A stretch of DNA of 64,000 nucleotides from Pollutimonas sp963706785 (GTDB lineage: Bacteria > Pseudomonadota > Gammaproteobacteria > Burkholderiales > Burkholderiaceae_B): assembly GCA_963706785.1 (NCBI GenBank), contig CAVPNJ010000002.1:744001-808000 (forward strand), written 5' to 3'. Numbering within the stretch: position 1 is the first letter of the stretch; every line of letters starts with the position of its first letter. Under the pieces are notes generated by a model. That model was not told the DNA's origin, did no database searches, and worked only from the letters and a program-made list of their open reading frames with translations. This document shows positions 36,948 through 44,912 of the stretch, one piece after another. The position numbers and the translations under genes are program-made.

Positions 36948-37813
36948 CAGCACGCCTTATCGACGGTAAGGCGTTGTCGGATGCCGTGAAAGCCGACGTC
37001 GCGCACCGCGCTATCGCCCTGAAGCAACAAGGTTTAGTCCCGGGCCTCGCCGTCGTACTGGTCGGTGAAGATCCGGCCTCGCAGGTATATGTACGGAATA
37101 AGGCCGCCGCCTGCGAAAAAGCTGGCTTGCATTCCAGCGTCATACGTATGGAAGCCGACGTCACTGAGCAAGCTTTGCTCGATGTGGTCGACAGGCTTAA
37201 CAACGACCCTGCAGTACACGGAATTCTTGTGCAACTGCCGCTGCCCAAGCACATGAACTCGAGCAAAGTGATAGAGGCAATCTCTGCCAGCAAAGACGTA
37301 GACGGCTTTCATATTAGTAATGCCGGGCTGTTGATGACAGGCCAGCCTTTGTTTCGTCCATGCACACCATATGGCATCATGAAAATGCTGGAATCGGAAA
37401 ATGTCGCCTTGCGCGGCGCCGAGGCAGTGGTTGTAGGGGCAAGCAATATTGTAGGGAAGCCGATGGCCATGCTACTTTTGGCAGCGGGTGCCACTGTGAC
37501 TCTATGCAATTCCAAGACGCGCGATCTCGGAGCCCAGACCCGTAGAGCCGATGTGTTGGTGGTCGCCACAGGCAAGCCTGGAATGGTTACTGGCGACATG
37601 ATCAAACCTGGCGCCGTCGTCATAGACGTGGGTATCAACCGGACGTCCGATGGAAAGCTGGTCGGGGATGTGGACTTTGAATCCGCCAAGGCGGTAGCAG
37701 ATGCCATAACGCCCGTGCCCGGTGGAGTCGGCCCCATGACGATCGCCATGTTATTGGTAAACACGCTGGAAGCTGCTGAGCGCAGCGCAAAGCTCACCGT
37801 TAAAGAACACTGA
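36944..37813 (+). CDS. folD: Methylenetetrahydrofolate dehydrogenase/cyclohydrolase
   Basis: Interconverts 5,10-methylene- and 10-formyl-tetrahydrofolate for purine and formyl-Met synthesis. It is 289 residues, with VGEDPASQVYVRNKAAACEK (active Lys in the YxxxK pattern), VHGILVQLPLPKHM, AVVVGASNIVGKPMAMLLL (NADP binding) and PVPGGVGPMTIAMLL. Its ATG overlaps the regulator stop. That a housekeeping folate gene is translationally coupled to a two-component system is unusual and may make its expression follow the sensor operon. Confidence 0.97.
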   Translation: MTARLIDGKALSDAVKADVAHRAIALKQQGLVPGLAVVLVGEDPASQVYVRNKAAACEKAGLHSSVIRMEADVTEQALLDVVDRLNNDPAVHGILVQLPLPKHMNSSKVIEAISASKDVDGFHISNAGLLMTGQPLFRPCTPYGIMKMLESENVALRGAEAVVVGASNIVGKPMAMLLLAAGATVTLCNSKTRDLGAQTRRADVLVVATGKPGMVTGDMIKPGAVVIDVGINRTSDGKLVGDVDFESAKAVADAITPVPGGVGPMTIAMLLVNTLEAAERSAKLTVKEH

Positions 37814-37821
37814 ATCTTGCA

Positions 37822-39900
37822 ATGACAAAAAATCCCCTGTTGGTTCCCATTCTTTCCCTAATCGACTATGCAAGCGTCAAGCCGGACCATATTCAACCAG
37901 CCATTACGACCCTCATAGACGAGACCCGCCTGGCAGTCGAGCATGCGGCCGAAGCAAGCCTGCCGGCGACCTGGGAAGCAATTGTGGACCCACTGGAAGA
38001 TGCGTCAGAAAAATTGTGGCGCGCATGGTCCGTTGCCGGCCACCTTAATGCGGTCGTCAACACACCGGAATTGCGCGCTGCCTATAACGAATGCTTGCCC
38101 ATCGTTACGGAGTTTTCTACGTGGGTTGGCCTGCATACGGGCCTGTACGAGCAATACAAACGTTTGAAAGCGTCCAGCAATTTTTCTCGGCTCGCCCCCG
38201 TACGCCAACGCATCATTGACCTGGCGCTGCGCGACTTTCGTCTTAGCGGTGTGGAACTGGTTGGCGTTGAGCGCACACGATATGCCGAGATCTCGGACCA
38301 GCAGGCGCAGGCATCACAAAAGTTCTCTGAGAACGTACTCGACAGCGTCGATAAATGGTCCCTGCACGTCACTGACAGGGCAAGACTGGCCGGCTTGCCC
38401 GCCGATGTTATCGAAGCGGCAAAAAAGGCAGCGGAAGCTGAACAGCTCGAAGGCTGGAAGCTTGTCCTTAAAATGCCTTGCTATATTCCCGTCATGCAAA
38501 ACGCGCACGATCGGAGCCTTCGGCATGAGTTGTATCGTGCGTACGCCACGGTCGCGTCCGAGCAAGGCGAGCCCTCCCTGGATAATTCACCCTTGATTGA
38601 GCAATTGCTGGCCCTGCGTGCTGAAGAAGCGGCTTTACTGGGCTATGGCAGTTTCGCCGATTTGCGCCTCGAAACCCGCATGGCTGACGACGCAACGCAA
38701 GTCGTGGACTTCCTGCGTGAACTGGCGCGAAAGGCAAAGCCCTACGCAACCCGAGACCTGGCCGAGCTACAAGAATTTGCACGTCAGAAGCTGGGGTTAA
38801 GCGCGCTAGAGCCATGGGACATCGCCTTCGTTTCGGAACGGCTGCGTGAAGAGCGCTATGCTTACTCAGAAGAAGAGATCAAACAGTACTTTACCGAGCC
38901 GCAAGTTCTGAAAGGCCTGTTCCATGTCATTGAAGAACTGTTTAAAGTGAATCTGCGTCCCTCGGATGCCCCGACCTGGCACAGCGACGCGCATGCTTTG
39001 GAAGTCAGGGCCGCGGACGATACCCTGCTCGGAACTCTGTATATCGACCTCTACGCACGCAATGGCAAACAAAGCGGAGCCTGGGTCGACAGCGAACGAA
39101 ATCGGCGAAAACTTGCAGGCCTTATCCAGACCCCAGTCGTCTATCTTACTTGCAATTTCTCGCGTGGCCAGAATGGAAAGCCAGCCCTTCTGACTCACGA
39201 TGACGTGATAACACTGTTCCATGAAAGTGGCCATGCTTTGCACGCCCTGCTTTCACAAGTTGATGAACCCGGCGCCTCCGCATTTGCTAGCGTTGAATGG
39301 GACGCTATAGAGCTGCCCTCACAGTTTATGGAGAACTTCTGTTGGGAATGGTCTGTCGTTCAAGCCATGTCGTGTCATGTTGACACCGGCAAGCCGCTGC
39401 CTCGCGCACTGTATGACAAGCTTCTAGCTGCTCGAAATTTCCAAAGCGGCATGCAAATGTTGCGTCAGGTCGAGTTTTCGCTCTTCGACATGAGCATCCA
39501 TCATCAAGCGCAAGGTCTGTCCATGCAAGCTGTCATGGAGGCGCTGAATACCGTGCGGCAAGAGGTCGCAGTTCTCTTTCCACCATCGTGGCATCGATTC
39601 CCGCATAATTTTTCCCACCTTTTTGCGGGTGGTTACGGAGCGGGATACTACAGCTATAAATGGGCGGAGGTGCTGTCAGCTGATGCCTATGCCGCATTCG
39701 AAGAAAGCGCAATTGCTGGGCCTGAAGGCAGTCGGGAAACATTGAACGCAGCTACTGGACAACGATTTTTGAAAGAGATCCTTGCCGTCGGCGGCTCGCG
39801 GCCCGCGGCAGAATCCTTCCATGCCTTCCGGGGACGACAGCCATCAATTGAAGCCCTATTGCGCCATAGCGGATTGGCCGAAGCCGAACCTCACCTATAA
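37822..39900 (+). CDS. prlC: Oligopeptidase A, M3 metallopeptidase
   Basis: Cytosolic zinc peptidase that degrades short peptides including cleaved signal peptides. It is 692 residues. The zinc motif is LFHESGHALHALL (HExxH), followed by the downstream Glu ligand region FASVEWDAIELPSQFMENF. The C-terminal block FAGGYGAGYYSYKWAEVLSAD is diagnostic of the family. It lies 8 bases after folD. Confidence 0.96.
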   Translation: MTKNPLLVPILSLIDYASVKPDHIQPAITTLIDETRLAVEHAAEASLPATWEAIVDPLEDASEKLWRAWSVAGHLNAVVNTPELRAAYNECLPIVTEFSTWVGLHTGLYEQYKRLKASSNFSRLAPVRQRIIDLALRDFRLSGVELVGVERTRYAEISDQQAQASQKFSENVLDSVDKWSLHVTDRARLAGLPADVIEAAKKAAEAEQLEGWKLVLKMPCYIPVMQNAHDRSLRHELYRAYATVASEQGEPSLDNSPLIEQLLALRAEEAALLGYGSFADLRLETRMADDATQVVDFLRELARKAKPYATRDLAELQEFARQKLGLSALEPWDIAFVSERLREERYAYSEEEIKQYFTEPQVLKGLFHVIEELFKVNLRPSDAPTWHSDAHALEVRAADDTLLGTLYIDLYARNGKQSGAWVDSERNRRKLAGLIQTPVVYLTCNFSRGQNGKPALLTHDDVITLFHESGHALHALLSQVDEPGASAFASVEWDAIELPSQFMENFCWEWSVVQAMSCHVDTGKPLPRALYDKLLAARNFQSGMQMLRQVEFSLFDMSIHHQAQGLSMQAVMEALNTVRQEVAVLFPPSWHRFPHNFSHLFAGGYGAGYYSYKWAEVLSADAYAAFEESAIAGPEGSRETLNAATGQRFLKEILAVGGSRPAAESFHAFRGRQPSIEALLRHSGLAEAEPHL

Positions 39901-39953
39901 TGGTGGCCTGCAATCTATGCTTTGTAATCGGCTCTGATTGAGCAAGATTTTAT

Positions 39954-40544
39954 ATGCACACGTTTATTCGTTACATCGTCGCCGCTATTTGCGCTTGCAT
40001 GTTGGCAATTCCGGCTATGGCGCAGCAGGCAACTGCCGTTCATAGCGTCAAGGGCTTCTTGCCCGACTTGCGCTTCGCCCTGCAAGCCGCGGGGGGTAAA
40101 ACCCTTACCGAGGAAGCATTCAAAGGTAAGACGGTCATACTATTCTTCGGCTATGCGAGCTGTCCGGATGTCTGCCCAACGACTATGGCTCAGCTTTCAC
40201 AGGTCATGCTGAAGTTGGGCGACGACGCCAGCAAAGTCCGAATTTTGTTCATCAGTGTTGACCCGCACCGGGATACGCCAGAAATTTTGCAGGCTTACGT
40301 TAACGCCTTCGACAAGAATGCCATAGGCCTGACGGGAACCGAAAAGCAAGTGGCAGCCGTGGCACGACGCTATCGCGTCGCATATCAAATCGAAAAGCCC
40401 ACAGGAAACGACAAAAATAACTATGAAGTCGCCCATAGCCGCGGTGTGTATATGTTCGATGAGCAAGGCCATGCCCGATTACTGGCGGCGGATACTGAAT
40501 CCGTCGAGGCCTTGACCGCAGGGGTAAAGTCGCTTATTCCTTAG
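39954..40544 (+). CDS. SCO1/SenC family copper-binding thioredoxin-like protein
   Basis: Periplasmic protein of 196 residues that, in relatives, helps deliver copper to the Cu-A site of cytochrome oxidase. A signal peptide ends at AMAQQ. The copper site CPDVC lies in FFGYASCPDVCPTTMAQL, with the conserved later His in EVAHSRGVYMFDE. The thioredoxin fold core (VRILFISVDPHRDTPEIL) is clear. It ends 1 base from the convergent flavoprotein gene, with no terminator between. Confidence 0.93.
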   Translation: MHTFIRYIVAAICACMLAIPAMAQQATAVHSVKGFLPDLRFALQAAGGKTLTEEAFKGKTVILFFGYASCPDVCPTTMAQLSQVMLKLGDDASKVRILFISVDPHRDTPEILQAYVNAFDKNAIGLTGTEKQVAAVARRYRVAYQIEKPTGNDKNNYEVAHSRGVYMFDEQGHARLLAADTESVEALTAGVKSLIP

Positions 40545-40545
40545 T

Positions 40546-41985
40546 TTAAGTGATGTTTACGCACTCGCTTTCCTGGCGTACGCTAGCAAGCTCGGCCTTT
40601 AAGAATTCGGCTTCTGCGCCGCGCAGTGCCGTTCGCAAGCCTTCTTCGATTACCGGATGATAGAACGGCATGCCGAGCATGTCGGTGATCGTTAGTTTTT
40701 GTTGTAATGCCCATGCTAGCAAATGAGCAATATGCTCCATTGCGGGGCCCGCCATCTCGGCGCCTATAAAGCGGCCGCTTTCCTGGTCGGCATAGACTCG
40801 CAACTTACCCGCATTCTTGAGTATTACGCGCGAACGTCCCTGATCTGCAAAATCTACCTCGCCAAACACGACGCCTTTGGCGGGCAAGTCTTTAAAGCGA
40901 ACTCCCACCTGGGCGAGCTGTGGATCAGAAAAAACCACGGCCATCGGCGCCCGCCGCTTTCCGGGTTTGACGTCAGGATAAAGCGCTGCATTCCGGCCCG
41001 CAATTCGGCCATCATCGCTCGCCTCGTGAAGCAAAGGCAATACTCCGTTGACATCGCCGGCGATAAATATTGGTGCGCAACCCAATTGCAGCGTCGCGCG
41101 ATCGTAGGCGGGCATGCCCTGATCGTCCAGGACAGCAGACGTGTTTTGCAGATCAAGCATTTCGATATTCGGCCGTCGCCCGGTGGCAACCATGAGATAG
41201 TCGAACCTTTCGGTTACGACACTGTCACCAGCAGTCTGGTAGCTGATCTCGACGTGATCGCCGACCCGATGCGCCTTGATAATATTTGTACTCAGGCTTA
41301 GATCGAGCTCGGACTGAAAGGCGGCCAAGGCACTGGCGCGAACCTCTGGATCGCTAAGCCCACCCAGACTGGCACTACGGTTTAACAAGCGAACCTTGAC
41401 GCCCAACCGAGCCAGCGCCTGCCCTATTTCCAGACCTATTACGCCCACTCCAGCAACCAGCACTCGATGCGGCAAATCGTTCCAGGCGAATACGTCGTCA
41501 TTAACAACTACCCGGTCGCCTAATTCCTTGTACGCTTTGGGCACCACAGGCGTCGAACCTGTGGCAATGACGACACGAGATGCCTGTATTTCTGTGTGAT
41601 CGTCTATATGCAGTACAGTATCCGAAACAAAACGGGCGTACCCGCGCACTTTGTCTTCGGAGGGGATGTTATCTACGCTTTCAAGCACAAATCCGACAAA
41701 ACGATCGCGTTCGCGTTTGACCCGTTCCATCACCTGCATTCCGTCAACGCGGACTTGACCATCGATATGAATGCCGAAAGCAGCGGCTGAAGCAGCGTTG
41801 TGTGCGGCCTCGGCCGCTGCAATCAGAAGCTTGGAAGGCATGCAGCCGACGCGAGCGCAAGTTGTGCCGTAGGGCCCGCCCTCGATCAGGATGACATCAG
41901 CGCCAGCTGCTTTGGCCGCACGGTAGGCCGAAAGTCCGGCCGTGCCAGCCCCTATAATGGCTACATCTGTTTTCCGTTTATTCAT
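40546..41985 (-). CDS. Second dihydrolipoyl dehydrogenase-like flavoprotein
   Basis: Pyridine-nucleotide disulfide oxidoreductase of 479 residues without a lipoyl domain. FAD motif IIGAGTAGLSAYRAAKAAGA, redox disulfide TTCARVGCMPSKLL, NAD motif LVAGVGVIGLEIGQALA, FAD-binding FIAGDVNGVLPLLHEA, and the dimer-interface active site FYHPVIEEGL. The disulfide context (CARVGC instead of CLNVGC) and the HPVIEE end differ from the pyruvate dehydrogenase E3 at 28-29.9 kb, so it is a separate subfamily. The substrate is uncertain: lipoamide or another disulfide. It lies last in the run pdxJ, nitroreductase, this gene. Confidence 0.85.
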   Translation of the reverse strand: MNKRKTDVAIIGAGTAGLSAYRAAKAAGADVILIEGGPYGTTCARVGCMPSKLLIAAAEAAHNAASAAAFGIHIDGQVRVDGMQVMERVKRERDRFVGFVLESVDNIPSEDKVRGYARFVSDTVLHIDDHTEIQASRVVIATGSTPVVPKAYKELGDRVVVNDDVFAWNDLPHRVLVAGVGVIGLEIGQALARLGVKVRLLNRSASLGGLSDPEVRASALAAFQSELDLSLSTNIIKAHRVGDHVEISYQTAGDSVVTERFDYLMVATGRRPNIEMLDLQNTSAVLDDQGMPAYDRATLQLGCAPIFIAGDVNGVLPLLHEASDDGRIAGRNAALYPDVKPGKRRAPMAVVFSDPQLAQVGVRFKDLPAKGVVFGEVDFADQGRSRVILKNAGKLRVYADQESGRFIGAEMAGPAMEHIAHLLAWALQQKLTITDMLGMPFYHPVIEEGLRTALRGAEAEFLKAELASVRQESECVNIT

Positions 41986-42004
41986 GAGCGGATCCCTTCA
42001 GGTT

Positions 42005-42580
42005 TTACGCGCCCGCCCACTCGCTTACGAATTCATGAAAGTCCGGGCGTTGTGGGGGACCCAGTTTTTGAATAGGCGTGCCGATGGCCAGGTATCCCAG
42101 AAAGCGATAATCCAAGCTGTCGTAGCCCAAGGCTTCGTTCACTTCATCAACATAGGTTCCTAAGCCGGTGCTCCAGAAGGCACCATAACCCAGCATGTAG
42201 GCGGCATTAAGCATGTTCATGACAGCGGATCCTACCGCCAGCAAGCGTTCTTCTTCGGGAATCTTGGTGTTGGAGTGATCCAGATGGCATGCTATGGCGA
42301 TCAACAACGGCACCTGATCTATCCAGCGCCTGGTATTCGCTTCTTTTTCTGGCGTAAGCGGTACTCCGGCTGCCTTGATAGCGGGAATGGCAAACTCTGC
42401 AAACTGCGCAATGTGTTCGCCGCGGATCAATGTAAAGCGCCAGGGCTGCAAACGTCCGTGGTCGGGTGCCGACATCGCCGCTTGAAGTATCAAATCGAGC
42501 TCGGCTTCGTTGGGGCCCGGCGCTTGTACAAATTTAGTGGATCGTCTTGTTAACAAGTAATCGATCGGTGCAACTGACAT
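42005..42580 (-). CDS. Nitroreductase family protein, YdjA-like
   Basis: FMN-dependent NAD(P)H oxidoreductase of 191 residues. It starts MSVAPIDYLLTRRSTKFV, with the FMN-binding Arg-Arg-Ser near the N-terminus, APDHGRLQPWRFTLI, and YGAFWSTG near the C-terminal third. The minimal size and APDHGRLQPWRF motif resemble E. coli YdjA. The physiological substrate is unknown. It lies 13 bases after pdxJ and 19 bases before the second Lpd-like gene, probably one transcript. Confidence 0.88.
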   Translation of the reverse strand: MSVAPIDYLLTRRSTKFVQAPGPNEAELDLILQAAMSAPDHGRLQPWRFTLIRGEHIAQFAEFAIPAIKAAGVPLTPEKEANTRRWIDQVPLLIAIACHLDHSNTKIPEEERLLAVGSAVMNMLNAAYMLGYGAFWSTGLGTYVDEVNEALGYDSLDYRFLGYLAIGTPIQKLGPPQRPDFHEFVSEWAGA

Positions 42581-42593
42581 CTTCGGTCCTTAT

Positions 42594-43325
42594 TTAGGAG
42601 GCCGCTCTTGCTGTAAGCATGAGGGCCTTCATATCGCGAATTGCCTTCTCCCAGCCGTCGAAAATAGCGCGAGCAACGATGGCATGGCCAATATTAAGCT
42701 CGGCTATACCGGGCATGGCGGCAATGGTTTGAACGTTTTCATAATGCAGGCCATGGCCAGCGTTGACGCGCAAGCCCTTGCCTACAGCCAGGCCGACTCC
42801 GGCGCGCATGCGTACGAGTTCAAAGTCGATTGCCGCTGGATCGACAGCCTCTGAGTAAGCTCCGGTGTGCAACTCGATGACACGCGCACCTGTGTGTGCG
42901 GCGGCCTCGATCTGGGAAGCGACAGGATCTATGAATAGCGAAACACGTATCCCTGCATCGTGCAATTGCGTTACCGCGCTTTTCACGGTATCGAATTGGC
43001 CGACTATGTCGAGTCCGCCTTCGGTGGTTAATTCTGTGCGCTTCTCTGGCACCAAGCATACATCGTGAGGCAGAATCCGGCAGGCAATGGCCAGCATTTC
43101 GGGAGTGATGGCGCATTCCAGATTCATGCGTGTGCGCAATAAGGGGCGTATTGCGGCCACGTCGGTATCCTGTATATGGCGGCGATCTTCCCGCAAGTGC
43201 AGGGTAATGACATCGGCTCCAGCATCTTCAGCACGTATGGCAGCAGCAACTGGATCGGGATATGTCGTAAATCGCTGCTGGCGCAATGTGGCGACGTGGT
43301 CAATATTTACCCCTAGTTCGATCAT
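42594..43325 (-). CDS. pdxJ: Pyridoxine 5'-phosphate synthase
   Basis: Last step of DXP-dependent vitamin B6 synthesis. The 243-residue TIM barrel starts MIELGVNIDHVATLRQQRF, with ITLHLREDRRHIQDTDV (phosphate and metal region), CLVPEKRTELTTEGGLDI, and VNAGHGLHYENV and ELNIGHAIVARA near the end. The ATG has GGCGGAG upstream. The usual neighbours recO and acpS are absent; it follows the efflux operon by 57 bases. Confidence 0.96.
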   Translation of the reverse strand: MIELGVNIDHVATLRQQRFTTYPDPVAAAIRAEDAGADVITLHLREDRRHIQDTDVAAIRPLLRTRMNLECAITPEMLAIACRILPHDVCLVPEKRTELTTEGGLDIVGQFDTVKSAVTQLHDAGIRVSLFIDPVASQIEAAAHTGARVIELHTGAYSEAVDPAAIDFELVRMRAGVGLAVGKGLRVNAGHGLHYENVQTIAAMPGIAELNIGHAIVARAIFDGWEKAIRDMKALMLTARAAS

Positions 43326-43382
43326 CTTAGCTGCACTCCGCCTATTTTCTGTTCAGACACTCTAACGCTGCATTATCGCCTT

Positions 43383-44912
43383 TTACCTAGACATTGTCTT
43401 TCCGCTACGTGTGCCGGTTGCAACGCCCGTTTCCCGCCCCGCCGCGGACGGTGTAGCGGCAGCCACTGAGCTTTCCAACCAGCCTCCGCCCAATGCCTTG
43501 TACAGCTCTACGCGATTCGCCAAGGACTCGAGACCGGCCTGGAAAAATGCTTGCTGCGTGGTGTACAACGCGACTTCGGCGTTTTGAACTTGTAGAAAAC
43601 TGTCTATCCCGGTTTCATAGCGCAATGTGGCCAATTGCAAGGTTTCGGCGGCTGACGCTTCCAGAGCACGCAAAGCATCGAGCTGATTCGAATAGGTTGC
43701 TTCGCCCGCCAGCGCGTCGGCGATCTCGCGGAATGCTGTCTGGATCGTTTTTTCGTACTGAGCTACGGCGATGTTGTTACGCGCTTCGGCCAAATCTAGA
43801 TTTTTGCTCACACTGCCCGAAAAGAGGGGCATTTGTATTTGCGGCGCGAACTGCCAGAAGTCGTTGCCTGAGCCAAATAAGCCACCTAGCTGCGGACTGG
43901 CAAAACCCAACAAGCCAGTGATCGATATATTGGGAAAGAACGCTGCGCGGGCCGCGCCGATGTTGGCATTAGCGGCAAGCAAAGCGTTCTCGGCACCCAT
44001 GATATCGGGACGACGTTCCAGCAGATCGGACGGTAAACCCACAGGGATTGCAGCCAACAACTGATCGCGACCGAACACGGCGGGAGCAGGCAAATCGGCT
44101 GGAATAGGCGTCCCAAGCAGTAACTGCAAAGCATTCAGCGCTTGGCTTTCAGTGCGACGGATAGTGGCCATATCGACACGCACAGTATCTAGCTGGGTTT
44201 TGGCCTGGCTGAGATCTAGCGCGGACGCCACCCCCGCATCATAACGAGCCTTAACCAGTGCGTAGGTGTTTTGGCGTGATTCGAAAGTCTTTTGCATCAA
44301 GCCTTCGAGTTGTTGCGCGGTACGCAGGCGGAAATACGCCTCGGCTACTAGCGCAACCAAATTAATTTGAACGGTGCGGGAAGCCTGCGCAGTAGAAAGA
44401 TATTGTTGGAACGCGGCTTCAGACAGGTTCTTCACGCGCCCGAAAAAATCAATTTCGAACGACGTCAAGCCGACGCCAGCTTGGTAAAGGCGGCTAACGG
44501 ATTGAGTGCCGGGAACGCGAACGTCTTCCGGACTGCGTATTAATTGCCCGGTGGCGCCAACGCCTATGGCCGGCAATCGATCGCTATCGACAATGCCATA
44601 CTGCGCTCTTGCCTCTTGGACACGCTGTACGGCAATCCGCATATCTCGGTTATTGGCCAGCGATAGACTAATAAGCTTTCTGAGCCGTGGGTCACGGAAG
44701 AATTCACTCCAACCAAGATCTGCGCTGAATTCGGCGTTTGGGGCTATCGCCTGCGCGCTTTTTGGTCCGCTGTTATTGACGGCATTCTGATCCGGATACT
44801 GACCCGGTACCGGTGCTGCGGGCCGATCATACTTCGGGGCCAGCGAACATCCCGCAAGCGCAACAGCGATCAACGCCGACAGAACCGTTCGTCGGCACAC
44901 AAGCCGGTTCAT
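43383..44912 (-). CDS. RND efflux outer membrane lipoprotein, OprM/NodT family
   Basis: TolC-like trimeric outer-membrane channel of a tripartite pump, 509 residues. A lipoprotein signal with lipobox LAGCSLAP is followed by APKYDRP, and the two OEP repeats are seen (SLANNRDMRIAVQRVQEARA and YDAGVASALDLSQAKTQL in the first; LLAANANIGAARAAFFPNI and YETGIDSFLQVQNAEVAL in the second). The ATG overlaps the stop of the pump gene (ATGA). Confidence 0.94.
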   Translation of the reverse strand: MNRLVCRRTVLSALIAVALAGCSLAPKYDRPAAPVPGQYPDQNAVNNSGPKSAQAIAPNAEFSADLGWSEFFRDPRLRKLISLSLANNRDMRIAVQRVQEARAQYGIVDSDRLPAIGVGATGQLIRSPEDVRVPGTQSVSRLYQAGVGLTSFEIDFFGRVKNLSEAAFQQYLSTAQASRTVQINLVALVAEAYFRLRTAQQLEGLMQKTFESRQNTYALVKARYDAGVASALDLSQAKTQLDTVRVDMATIRRTESQALNALQLLLGTPIPADLPAPAVFGRDQLLAAIPVGLPSDLLERRPDIMGAENALLAANANIGAARAAFFPNISITGLLGFASPQLGGLFGSGNDFWQFAPQIQMPLFSGSVSKNLDLAEARNNIAVAQYEKTIQTAFREIADALAGEATYSNQLDALRALEASAAETLQLATLRYETGIDSFLQVQNAEVALYTTQQAFFQAGLESLANRVELYKALGGGWLESSVAAATPSAAGRETGVATGTRSGKTMSR

